From assembly GCF_017939615.1 (NCBI RefSeq), contig NZ_JAGKSR010000001.1, forward strand, positions 992,001 to 1,056,000: a DNA stretch of 64,000 nt, written 5' to 3'. The notes below the pieces were generated by a model. That model had not been told where the DNA came from, made no database searches, and was given only the letters and a program-made list of their open reading frames with translations. Shown piece after piece: positions 32,988 through 41,074 of the stretch (its first letter is position 1; the number at the start of each line of letters is the position of its first letter). The translations under genes and the position numbers were made by a program. This stretch comes from Microbacterium sp. BLY (GTDB taxonomy: Bacteria > Actinomycetota > Actinomycetes > Actinomycetales > Microbacteriaceae).

Positions 32988-34313
32988 CTAGCGCCGGCGC
33001 AGGCGGCGCAGGGGCGCGGAGAGGCGCTGCCAGAGCGTCGGCGCGGGCTCGGCGTCCGCGGCGGGTGGCGGGGCGACGACGAACTGGACGATCTCCTCCG
33101 CGCCGTGGTGCACCACGCGGTAGAGGGCGGTGCCGATGAGCACCCCGAGGGCGATCGACATGACGGACACCAGGGCGGTGGTGAAGTCCGCGAGGCCGTT
33201 GCCGGTCGCGAAGGCCTCGGTCAGCCCGACCAGTCCTGCGGCTCCCGGCACCAGCAGCCAGAAGGCCGGGAGGAACGTGAGCTGCGAGGGCGGGCCGTGC
33301 CGCAGTCCGGCCACCCAGAACACGACCGGGGTGACGGAGACCGCACCGATGAAGCCGCCGACCGTCGGGTCGATGAACTTCGCCCCCGCCCACTGGCCGA
33401 CGTAGGCGACGACCAGCGCGAGCAGCACCCAGCCGAAGGTGGACGGGGGCGCGGAGAAGTGCAGGTAGTTGCCGAGCGCGAAGACGAGGATCCCGAGCAG
33501 CGCGACCCACCACGGCAGGAACGACGACGCGTCGAGGGGCTGGTACGAGCGGGACGAGACGCCCACGACGGCGCCGGCGGCGAGGATGCCGAACGCGAGG
33601 AGCGCCAGCTGGACGAAGCCGTAGATGAGGCGGGAGGCGCCGGAGATCATCTGCCCGGCGGCGAGCTCGACGGTCGCGGTGGTGAGCACACCGCCGGGCA
33701 GGAAGGTGGCGAGCGGGGCGATGAGCAGCCGGATGGGGTCGCCGATCTCGACCACCTCCGCGAGGAGGAACACGGCCGTGGCGCACACGAAGGCCGCGGC
33801 GATCGGCATGATGAGCTGCAGGGTGGGCGACCGGACGAGTTTGAGCAGACCGATCCCGAAGCCGAGGCCGAACGCGATGAGCGCCCCCTGCCAGGTGGGG
33901 GCGAGCAGCAGTGCGAGTCCGGTGGTGAGGATGGCGTGGCCGAGCGTGCGGGTGAACCAGCCGAGCCGTGGACGCATCGCGCCGATCTCGTTGAGCCGCC
34001 GGATGCCGTCGAGCGGGTCCACGGTGCCGGTGCGGGCCTGCGCGATGAGGTCGTAGAGCGCGGCGATCTGGTCGAAGCGGAACGAGGCCGTCGTCACAGA
34101 TCGGAAGGCGACCCGTTCCTCCTCCCCGTCCCCGGTCTCCACGATGATGATGGTCGGCAGGACGACGAAGTCGATGTCGGCGCCGTCGTAGGCGGCCGCG
34201 ATCTCGGCGATCGTCTCGCCGATGCGGTCCACGGATTCCGCCGAGGCGTTCATGCCCTGGGCCAGTCCCAGCAGGAACTGCCGCAGCGCTGACCGGTCGA
34301 CGGCGTCGGTCAT
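32988..34313 (-). CDS. thrE: Threonine/serine exporter, ThrE family
   Basis: A 441-aa fused ThrE protein. The N-terminal soluble domain (FLLGLAQGMNASAESVDRIG, IDFVVLPTIIIVETGDG) is followed by about ten membrane segments in two sets (WQGALIAFGLGFGIGLLKLV, LLIAPLATFLPGGVLTTATV, LPAFWLLVPGAAGLVGLTEA). This is the Corynebacterium ThrE type, which exports threonine and serine using the proton gradient. The ATG starts one base after the dicarboxylate-carrier stop, so it belongs to the peptidase E operon. In that setting it may relieve amino-acid overload from peptide breakdown. Confidence 0.85.
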   Translation of the reverse strand: MTDAVDRSALRQFLLGLAQGMNASAESVDRIGETIAEIAAAYDGADIDFVVLPTIIIVETGDGEEERVAFRSVTTASFRFDQIAALYDLIAQARTGTVDPLDGIRRLNEIGAMRPRLGWFTRTLGHAILTTGLALLLAPTWQGALIAFGLGFGIGLLKLVRSPTLQLIMPIAAAFVCATAVFLLAEVVEIGDPIRLLIAPLATFLPGGVLTTATVELAAGQMISGASRLIYGFVQLALLAFGILAAGAVVGVSSRSYQPLDASSFLPWWVALLGILVFALGNYLHFSAPPSTFGWVLLALVVAYVGQWAGAKFIDPTVGGFIGAVSVTPVVFWVAGLRHGPPSQLTFLPAFWLLVPGAAGLVGLTEAFATGNGLADFTTALVSVMSIALGVLIGTALYRVVHHGAEEIVQFVVAPPPAADAEPAPTLWQRLSAPLRRLRRR

Positions 34314-34314
34314 G

Positions 34315-35670
34315 TCACGAGAACAGGAACGAGAGCGTCACCCCGACCACGATGGCGGTGCCCACATAGAGGAGGTTCGGCAGCTGGAACGAGTGGTCGA
34401 TGACGAACCGGCCCATCTTCGTCGTCCCGGTCTGATCGAACGCGACGGTCGCCACCTGGCTGCCGTTGGCGGGCAGCGTGTAGATGCCCATCGCCGCGGG
34501 CCACAGCCCGACGAGCAGGGGTGCGGGGAGGCCGATCGTGATGCCGATCGGAACGATGGCGTTCGTGGCACTCGATTGGCTGGTGGTGAGCATGGCGACC
34601 GCGAACAGGGCGAGCGCAAACAGCAGCGCGCCGAGGAACGCGGACGACCCGGAGACCACGGAGCCGAGCCCGTCGACGATGAGGGTCTGGTTGGCGGCGA
34701 CGAACGTGTTGGCGAGCCAGGCGATGCCGAACAGGGCGATGGCGCCGACGATGCCGGCGGGGAAGGTCGACTGCTTCGGCACGTCGGCGGCCTTCACCTT
34801 GCAGAACACGAAGATCAGCGCGGCGATGATGCCCATGACGACCTCGATGATCACCGTGACGCTGAGGCGCAGCGGGTCGCCGTCGTCGTCGGTGCCGATC
34901 ACCGGACGGAGGTTCTCGAACAGGCCGAAGAGGACGATCACCGCGACGCCGGCGAGGAACAGCGAGGCGGAGAGCACGGCGGTCGGCGGGAGCTTGTTCT
35001 CGTGCGCGTCGACGACCGGCGGCTTGATCTGTCCCTCCGCCAGACGCTTCTGGTACTCGGGGTCGTCGTCGAGGTCCTTGCCGTGGCGCATCATCACCAG
35101 CGCCGCGACGAGGAGACCGGCGATCGAGGCCGGCCACATGATGAGGAGCAGACCGCCGAGGTCCACGCCCTGCGGGGCGAGCAGCACCACCATCGAGGCG
35201 GTGGCCGCGGAGACCGGCGAGCAGAGGATGCCGACCTGCGAGGCGACGGCGGAGACCGAGAGCGCCCGCTCGGGCCGGATCTTCTGCTGGTAGGAGACGT
35301 CGTAGATCACCGGCAGCAGCGGATAGAAGATGTTGCCCGTCCCCGCGCCGACCGTGAAGAGGAACGACATGGCCGGTGCGAGGAACACCACCGACTTCGG
35401 CCGTCTGCGGATGACCTTCGCCGCCACCGACACCATCCAGTCGATACCGCCCGCGGCCTGCATGGTCGAGGCCGCGGTGATGACGGTGATGACGATGAAC
35501 ACGGCGTCGACGGGAGCGTTGCCCGGGGCTTCCCCGAAGACGAAGACGAGCACCGCGACGCCGACGAGACCCCACACGCCGAGGCCGATCCCGCTCGTGC
35601 GGGTGCCCATGAAGATCGCCAGGACGACGACGATGAGCTCGGCGACGAGGATCCAGACGCTGTCGTTCAC
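34315..35670 (-). CDS. Anaerobic C4-dicarboxylate transporter, Dcu family
   Basis: A 451-aa membrane protein with about twelve hydrophobic segments (SVWILVAELIVVVLAIFMGT, AVFIVITVITAASTMQAAGG, FLFTVGAGTGNIFYPLLPVI, MLTTSQSSATNAIVPIGITI). Length and blocks such as AVASQVGILCSPVSAATASM match DcuA/DcuB, which exchange aspartate, fumarate and succinate. The GTG overlaps the peptidase stop (GTGA). In an aerobic actinobacterium it more likely moves aspartate or a related dicarboxylate freed by peptidase E. Confidence 0.87.
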   Translation of the reverse strand: MNDSVWILVAELIVVVLAIFMGTRTSGIGLGVWGLVGVAVLVFVFGEAPGNAPVDAVFIVITVITAASTMQAAGGIDWMVSVAAKVIRRRPKSVVFLAPAMSFLFTVGAGTGNIFYPLLPVIYDVSYQQKIRPERALSVSAVASQVGILCSPVSAATASMVVLLAPQGVDLGGLLLIMWPASIAGLLVAALVMMRHGKDLDDDPEYQKRLAEGQIKPPVVDAHENKLPPTAVLSASLFLAGVAVIVLFGLFENLRPVIGTDDDGDPLRLSVTVIIEVVMGIIAALIFVFCKVKAADVPKQSTFPAGIVGAIALFGIAWLANTFVAANQTLIVDGLGSVVSGSSAFLGALLFALALFAVAMLTTSQSSATNAIVPIGITIGLPAPLLVGLWPAAMGIYTLPANGSQVATVAFDQTGTTKMGRFVIDHSFQLPNLLYVGTAIVVGVTLSFLFS

Positions 35671-36407
35671 GACGACGGTCCCGGCACGATCGGCGCGGAT
35701 CCGGTGAGGACCTGTACGGGCAGCTCGGTCTCGACGATCTTCCCGTCGACCGCCTCGACGCGGAGGGCCAGCGGGTCTTCCACCGGACTGATCGCGGTGA
35801 CGAACTCGCCGTTCTCGAAGTGCAGCGACTGCAAGTTGCCGACCGCGTAGCCGGTCGAGAGCTCGCCGCTGAGGAGCGCGGAGTGGAAGAGGGGCCGGCG
35901 CTGATCCTCGGCGTCGTAGTGGGGGCAGAAGCTGCCGTGCAGGAAGCCGAGGCCCTCCGGCAGCACCTGCAGCGTCGGGCCGTAGCTGTCGGTCGTGCCA
36001 CCGTCGAACCAGCAGATGCCGCCGGCGCTGCCGCCCGTGAACACGACGTTCGATGAGGGGTCCTCCCACATCTCGCGCATGATCTCGTCGAGGCCCTGAC
36101 GCTTCCAGACGTCGAGCATGTTGGCGGTGTTGCCGCCGCCGACGTGGATCACGTCGAAGCCCTGCACGAACCCGGCGAGGTCGTCCACCGCCCGGTGGAA
36201 GAGCGGCAGATGATGCGGGGCGCAGCGGTCAGAGTCGTAGGTGGCGTAGAAGCTGACGATGTACGCCGGATCGTCACCGGTCGCGGTGCCGACGAACAGG
36301 ACCCGAGGGCGTTCCTTGCCGGTGAGCCGCAGGATGTACTCGTGCGTCGGGTCGTTCCGACGTTCCATCATGGCCTTGCCGGCCCCGGTTGCGACGACGT
36401 GTGACAT
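35667..36407 (-). CDS. Peptidase E-like (S51) dipeptidase
   Basis: A 246-aa protein of the S51 family, which includes aspartyl dipeptidase and cyanophycinase. The nucleophile Ser is in FTGGSAGGICWF, the family GxSAG elbow, and an upstream block IHVGGGNTANML is also characteristic. No signal peptide is present. It overlaps the Dcu-type carrier gene by four bases, followed by ThrE, so the operon plausibly releases aspartate from Asp-containing peptides and moves the products. Whether it acts on Asp dipeptides or cyanophycin fragments is open. Confidence 0.85.
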   Translation of the reverse strand: MSHVVATGAGKAMMERRNDPTHEYILRLTGKERPRVLFVGTATGDDPAYIVSFYATYDSDRCAPHHLPLFHRAVDDLAGFVQGFDVIHVGGGNTANMLDVWKRQGLDEIMREMWEDPSSNVVFTGGSAGGICWFDGGTTDSYGPTLQVLPEGLGFLHGSFCPHYDAEDQRRPLFHSALLSGELSTGYAVGNLQSLHFENGEFVTAISPVEDPLALRVEAVDGKIVETELPVQVLTGSAPIVPGPSS

Positions 36408-36506
36408 GCCCCCACCTCACTGTCGGTATGCGAATGCGCTCAACCTACTGCGCGGTCGTCACGTCGTCCAGGGGGGGCGCCCGCGGGGTCGTCGGGCGCG
36501 GACGGC

Positions 36507-37244
36507 TCAGCCGAACACGCGCGCCGTGCCCACGATGCCCTCGAGGAGGGGGATCGTGCGGGCGCGCGGTCCTTCCGGCGCGATGCCGAGCACGCGGGCG
36601 AGCTCGACAGCGAGGGCGGCGTGCCCGGCCGCGCTGGGATGGAAGGGGTCGTTCATGAGGCCCCACGGCACGCCACCGTTGCCGAGCTCCGCGAAGTGCG
36701 CGTGCTGGTCGACGAGGATCACGTCGTCTTCGCCCGCGACCCGGCGGACGGCCTCCGCGAAGGCGTCGATCCGTGCCCGCTCTGGCGCATTGCGCACGTC
36801 GATGGCGGGTGGCGTCTGCAGCACGGGGATCGCCCCCTGCGCACGCACCCGGCGCACGAAGTCGTGCAGCGAGGCGGCGTAGTCGTCCGGTGAGATGACC
36901 GGGCGCGGGCCGCCGTCGGAGGCGTCGTTGGTGCCGATCATCAGCGTCACGACGTCCGGCTGCCAGGCGCCGACGCGGCGCTCCCAGTCGTCCAGGATGT
37001 CGACGATGCGGTTGCCGCTGATCGCCGTGTTGACGACGATGTCGCGCACCCGCTCGAGCTCGCCGCGGATCAGCTCGTGGAGGTGCTCCGGGTAGCTGCG
37101 CCCGCCCTGCGTATGCACGAGGCCGTGCGTGATCGAGTCGCCGGTGATGACCCAGGTCAGGGGCGCGGAGGTGCGCAGGGCGTCGGCGAGGCGGCGCAGG
37201 TCGTCGGCAGCGGTGGCGGGGGAGGCGGAGGGAGCGATCGGCAC
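36507..37244 (-). CDS. SGNH/GDSL hydrolase
   Basis: A 245-aa esterase-like protein. Block I WVITGDSITHG carries the Ser, block II is TAISGNRIVD, block III MIGTNDASDG, and block V DPFHPSAAGH has the Asp and His. It is cytoplasmic by sequence, with no signal peptide. The GTG lies seven bases after TAGGCT (37252-37257, minus strand), a leaderless start; longer frames upstream are shadows. Family members deacylate or deacetylate carbohydrates and lipids. It is divergent from the surface-protein region. Confidence 0.85.
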   Translation of the reverse strand: MPIAPSASPATAADDLRRLADALRTSAPLTWVITGDSITHGLVHTQGGRSYPEHLHELIRGELERVRDIVVNTAISGNRIVDILDDWERRVGAWQPDVVTLMIGTNDASDGGPRPVISPDDYAASLHDFVRRVRAQGAIPVLQTPPAIDVRNAPERARIDAFAEAVRRVAGEDDVILVDQHAHFAELGNGGVPWGLMNDPFHPSAAGHAALAVELARVLGIAPEGPRARTIPLLEGIVGTARVFG

Positions 37245-37289
37245 GCCTCCGAGCCTATCCGGCGGGCGGCGCGATGTTCCTGACCCTCG

Positions 37290-37324
37290 GCGCGTAATGC
37301 CCGGGGCGCCACCCCGTCCTGTTC
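37290..37324 (+). promoter_or_regulatory. ECF-type promoter, copy 1
   Basis: GCGCGTAAT (37290-37298), 15 bases, then CCGTCCTGTTC (37314-37324). It matches copy 2 in both blocks and in spacing. CGTC is a common ECF -10 element. It is the nearest such site upstream of the LATTG surface protein (37711) and the fused ECF sigma gene (39555), giving possible autoregulation. Confidence 0.7.
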
Positions 37325-37710
37325 CCGAGGGTCGAGGCCGGGTACGAGAGTGCGCACGGTCTCCGCGATCTCGGCGTCGGCGGGACCCCTCCCCGATGAC
37401 GCCGGGGAATCGATCCCCTCGTGCGGCGGGCTGCTCCCCCGGCCCGCCGCACTCACTCGCTGCCCTCTCTCGCCGCGGTGAGAACCCATTCCGGTACGCC
37501 GATATACACGTGGCCCGGAACGGGAGTGATCGCGCGGACCCCGGGTACTGTCGCTGACCGCGGCCGTCGCGTCCTCGCTCGGAGACAGGAGCAGGGGCGG
37601 TGTCGACGGCCCGCGAATCCTGCGCTGCTCGCGTAGTGCACGGTGCGTTTTCGCGTCTCATCTTCGCCCGTGCCCTGACGCGTGCACGCCTGTCACCGGA
37701 GGAACACATC
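37325..37710 (+). other. Long leader between ECF promoter and surface-protein gene
   Basis: About 385 bases with no convincing gene. It contains a perfect 10-bp hairpin, GTGCGGCGGG (37421-37430) with CCCGCCGCAC (37443-37452), and a smaller GGGGA/TCCCC hairpin near 37404. A ribosome site GGAGGA precedes the ATG at 37711. The leader may attenuate expression, or a second promoter may lie closer to the gene. Confidence 0.5.
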
Positions 37711-39543
37711 ATGACCCACACCGCACCCGGCCGACCCCCGGAAGGGCGGAGCGCCCGACTCTCCCGCCGGCTCGCCGCCGCCGCCGTGATCGTCGGAGGA
37801 CTGATCGGCGCCCTGCTCACCCCGCTGACGGCCGCCGCCGCCCCGCCCTATGCCACGACCGCGACCGTCGAGTCCCTCGCCTTCACGCAGAAGGCGGTCG
37901 CGAGCGGGACGAAGACGGAGCTGACCGGGACGTGGTCGCTGCCCGACAATCCGGCCGTGCCCGCCGGGTTCGTCGTCGATCTCCCCGACGGGCTCCGTGG
38001 TCTGCCGGACGCGTTCCCGCTCCTGGACACCGCCGGCGCCGAGGTCGGACGATGCGTGACGACGGCGACGCAGCTCGTGTGCGACCTCGACAGCACGTAT
38101 CTCCAGGAGCACCCGCTCGGTCTGTCCGGCGACTTCTCGTTCTGGGCGACCGTGACGACCGAGGTGACCGAGACCACGACGGTGACGTACGACTTCGGTG
38201 ACGTCACGGCCTCCGTCGACGTCAAGCCCGACCCCTTCATCTGCACGACCGACTGCGCGTTCAAGGGGAGGAACGACTACAAGAGCGGGGAGTACCAGAA
38301 CACCTCCGACACCATCGCCTGGGATGTCGCCGTCGGGGCCGGCGCGACGGGCATGGCCGCCGGCCAGGAGGTCGTCGTCACCGACACGATCGGGCCGGAC
38401 CAGGAGCTCCTCCGCGAGTCCGCGACGGGGGAGCGCTACCCGTCCCTCTGGGTGGCGAACGGCCTGCAGACGCTTCCCAGCGGCCTGGTGGTCCCCGGAC
38501 CCGTCGTCGAGGTACCCGCCACCGACTACACGGTCTCCGCCGACGGGACCACGGTCAGCTTCACCGCGCGGGAGGGCTCCTTCTACAACGTCCACTACCT
38601 CTCCCGCGTGACCGACGGCGGGGCCGCCGGCACGTATCGCAATGCCGCGGAGATCCGGGTGGGCACCGCGACGTCTTCGACCGTCGCCGCGGAGGTCACC
38701 CGACACGGGGGCTCCGGCTCCGGCACAGGCACGCGCGTGGGGACCTTCAGCATCACGAAGGCCGTTCGGGGCGACGTCACCGGGCTCGACGACCTCACCT
38801 ATCGGGGAGGCTACGTCGTCTCCACGCCCGGCCGCGATGACACGACCGGCACGTTCGAGGTGCAGGCGGGTGAGACCTGGACGAGCCCGGAGATCCCTGC
38901 GGGAAGCACCGTCGCGCTGACCGAATCGCTCGCCGGGCTCCCGGAGAACATCGACTGGGCCGCCCCCGAGTTCTCGCCGTCGACGCTCGTCATCGTCGGC
39001 GGAGCCCGCACCGAGGTCACGCTCACGAACACCGCCACCGTGCGCACGCGTCCGTTCACCGCGCTCAAGACCCTCACCGGACCGGCCGCCGCGGTCGATC
39101 GGGTGCCGGACGACACGCGATACGTGCTGGAGTACTCGTACCCGGCCGGCCCCGGCTTCGCCGCCGGTTCCGGTGAGCTCACCCTCCGGGCCGGCGCGCC
39201 CGTGACGAGCCCGGCGCTTCCCGTCGGCGCCGAGGTCACGGTCAGGGAGCGGCGGCCGGAGCCCGTCGAGGGTGTCACCTGGGGCGACCCGGAGATCAGC
39301 CCGGAGCGGTTCACCGTCGGCGACGAGACCGTCACCGTCGCCGTGAGGAATCCGGTGTCGGTCACGCCGCCGCCCCCGGCTCCGCACACGCCCGAGAAGC
39401 CCGGCACGCCGGTCGCCTCCGGCGGGTCGCTGGCCACGACGGGTGGCGAGCCGGCATCGGCGGCGCTGCTCGCCGGGGCGCTGCTGCTGGGGGCGGGAGG
39501 AGCACTCGCAGCCACGCGACGCGCGCGTCGCGTGAACCGCTGA
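37711..39543 (+). CDS. LAxTG-type cell-wall surface protein with DUF5979-like repeats
   Basis: A 610-aa exported protein starting at MTHTAPGRPP, with a signal region AAAVIVGGLIGALLTPLTAA. Residues about 50-340 resemble Ig-like adhesin domains of Gram-positive surface proteins (VESLAFTQKAVASGTKTELT, PFICTTDCAFKGRND). Two repeats of about 100 residues follow (FSITKAVRGDVTGLDDLTYR, FTALKTLTGPAAAVDRVPDD) of the DUF5979 kind. A Pro-rich linker leads to LATTGG, a membrane helix and RRARR, a class E sortase-type signal. It is 11 bases upstream of the sigma-fusion gene and probably in its operon. Confidence 0.88.
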   Translation: MTHTAPGRPPEGRSARLSRRLAAAAVIVGGLIGALLTPLTAAAAPPYATTATVESLAFTQKAVASGTKTELTGTWSLPDNPAVPAGFVVDLPDGLRGLPDAFPLLDTAGAEVGRCVTTATQLVCDLDSTYLQEHPLGLSGDFSFWATVTTEVTETTTVTYDFGDVTASVDVKPDPFICTTDCAFKGRNDYKSGEYQNTSDTIAWDVAVGAGATGMAAGQEVVVTDTIGPDQELLRESATGERYPSLWVANGLQTLPSGLVVPGPVVEVPATDYTVSADGTTVSFTAREGSFYNVHYLSRVTDGGAAGTYRNAAEIRVGTATSSTVAAEVTRHGGSGSGTGTRVGTFSITKAVRGDVTGLDDLTYRGGYVVSTPGRDDTTGTFEVQAGETWTSPEIPAGSTVALTESLAGLPENIDWAAPEFSPSTLVIVGGARTEVTLTNTATVRTRPFTALKTLTGPAAAVDRVPDDTRYVLEYSYPAGPGFAAGSGELTLRAGAPVTSPALPVGAEVTVRERRPEPVEGVTWGDPEISPERFTVGDETVTVAVRNPVSVTPPPPAPHTPEKPGTPVASGGSLATTGGEPASAALLAGALLLGAGGALAATRRARRVNR

Positions 39544-39554
39544 TCGGGAGCCGT

Positions 39555-40970
39555 ATGAGTGACGAGGGCAGAGACGAGGAGCGGGCCCGCGATGCGGACC
39601 TTCTCGGCCGTGTGCGAGAGGGCGACCAGCAGGCCTACGCGGAGCTGTGGGAGCGGTACGCCCCGGCGGCGATCGCGGTCGCCCGCACCTACTGGTGGTC
39701 CACGGATGCGGACGACCTGGTGGCGGAGGCCTTCACCCGGATATTCCAGGCCATCCAGGCCGGTAAGGGACCGACCGCGGCCTTCAAGCCGTACCTCTTC
39801 GCCACCATGCGCAACCTCGCGGTCAGCTGGGGGCGGTCGCGCCGCGAGGTGCCGATCGAGTACATCGAGGCGGTGGAGGATCCCTCCACCACGGACGCCG
39901 CTGCGGACGCCGACTTCGACGCCTCCCTCGTCTCCCAGGCCATCCTCGCCCTGCCGGAGCGGTGGCAGGACGTGCTCTGGTTCGGGGAGGTCGAGCACCT
40001 CTCGATGCACGAGATCGGTCAGCGGCTCGACATCAGCGAGCGCGCGGCCGCGGTGCTCGCGTTCCGGGCCAGGGAGGGTCTGCGGCAGGCGTGGATCACC
40101 GCGCACGTCGCGGCGCGTCCCCCGGCCTCACGGGAGTGTCAGTGGACTCTCGGGAAGCTGGGGGCGCACGCGCGCCGCCGCCTGACACCGCGCGACACCG
40201 CTCGCATCCACGCCCACCTCGACGAGTGCGCGGAGTGCCGCGCGAAGGCCGCCGAAGCGCGCCACGCCGGTTCGCGCATGCTCTCCGTCCTCTTTCCCGC
40301 CGGGATCACAGTGGGGGCCGGCGCGCAGGTGTGGCAGTCGTTCACGACCGCCGGGCTCGTCGCGAGCGCGACCCCGGTGCCGCCCGCGGTCGGCGCTCCC
40401 GTGGCGGGCCTCGCCGCAGCCAAGGGGGCTCTGGGGCTCGCCGCCGGCGTCGCGGCCACGACCCTCGCCGCGGCGCTCACGGTGACGGTGGTGGGAGCCC
40501 CCGCCGTGGTCGCGCCGCCCGCGGCGGCGCAGGTCGTGACGTGGACGACGCCGACCCCGACGGCATCGCCGTCGGCCCCGCCCGCCCCACCCGTGACCCC
40601 CGCTCCGGCCGCGCCCTCCGCGCCGCCGGCCGCCCCCGCCCCTGCGCCGTCGCCACCGCCGGCGCCCGAACCGGCACCCGCGCCGGCCGTGCCCAGCCCG
40701 CCGGTCCTCCTCGACATCCCCGCGCAGGTCTCCCGCACGCAGCTGGCCTCGGCCACCGTGGGCTGCGAACCGGGCGCCGACCTAGCCGTCTCCGCCTTCG
40801 GCGTCACGCTCGCCGCCGGCGTCTGCGGCAGCGACGGGCGATGGTGGACGAGCTTCCCCGTCGCCGCGTTCCCGGTCCCCCCGGGAACGTCCGTGACGCT
40901 GAGCTTCGCGCAGTCCAACGGTGCCGGAACATCCGGACAGTCCTCCGCCCAGGTGCTCATCCTGGATTGA
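39555..40970 (+). CDS. ECF sigma factor fused to zinc-finger, membrane and extracellular module
   Basis: A 471-aa protein. Region 2 spans about 15-90 (EGDQQAYAELWERYAPAAIA, DADDLVAEAFTRIFQAIQAG). Region 4 spans about 125-185 (LPERWQDVLWFGEVEHLSMH, EIGQRLDISERAAAVLAFRA). Residues 195-230 carry an anti-sigma zinc finger with H221, C225 and C228 (HLDECAECRAKA), plus C195. A membrane helix follows near 289-313, then a Pro/Ala linker and an 85-residue C-terminal domain (VGCEPGADLAVSAFGV), probably outside. This is a one-protein membrane signal-transduction design, like the C-terminally extended ECF groups known in actinobacteria. The four nearby GCGCGTAAT promoters are its likely targets. Confidence 0.9.
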   Translation: MSDEGRDEERARDADLLGRVREGDQQAYAELWERYAPAAIAVARTYWWSTDADDLVAEAFTRIFQAIQAGKGPTAAFKPYLFATMRNLAVSWGRSRREVPIEYIEAVEDPSTTDAAADADFDASLVSQAILALPERWQDVLWFGEVEHLSMHEIGQRLDISERAAAVLAFRAREGLRQAWITAHVAARPPASRECQWTLGKLGAHARRRLTPRDTARIHAHLDECAECRAKAAEARHAGSRMLSVLFPAGITVGAGAQVWQSFTTAGLVASATPVPPAVGAPVAGLAAAKGALGLAAGVAATTLAAALTVTVVGAPAVVAPPAAAQVVTWTTPTPTASPSAPPAPPVTPAPAAPSAPPAAPAPAPSPPPAPEPAPAPAVPSPPVLLDIPAQVSRTQLASATVGCEPGADLAVSAFGVTLAAGVCGSDGRWWTSFPVAAFPVPPGTSVTLSFAQSNGAGTSGQSSAQVLILD

Positions 40971-40980
40971 TCTGGAGGCC

Positions 40981-41015
40981 GCGCGTAATCATCCGGTCAC
41001 GCCCCCGTCCTGTTC
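40981..41015 (+). promoter_or_regulatory. ECF-type promoter, copy 2
   Basis: GCGCGTAAT (40981-40989), 15 bases, CCGTCCTGTTC (41005-41015). It lies eleven bases after the sigma-fusion stop and about 60 bases before the ATG of the DUF11 protein at 41075. No other such site occurs before wecB or the exosortase, so it may drive the whole 41075-46203 run. Confidence 0.75.
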
Positions 41016-41074
41016 GCGTCCGCCATCGTCACGGATGCCACGGATGTCGAGATCGAGATTGGAAAGCACACGCC

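Noticed and set aside
34222..35850. A 542-codon plus-strand frame opposite the Dcu-type carrier
   Set aside because: Asp/Arg/His-rich antisense shadow of a membrane protein.
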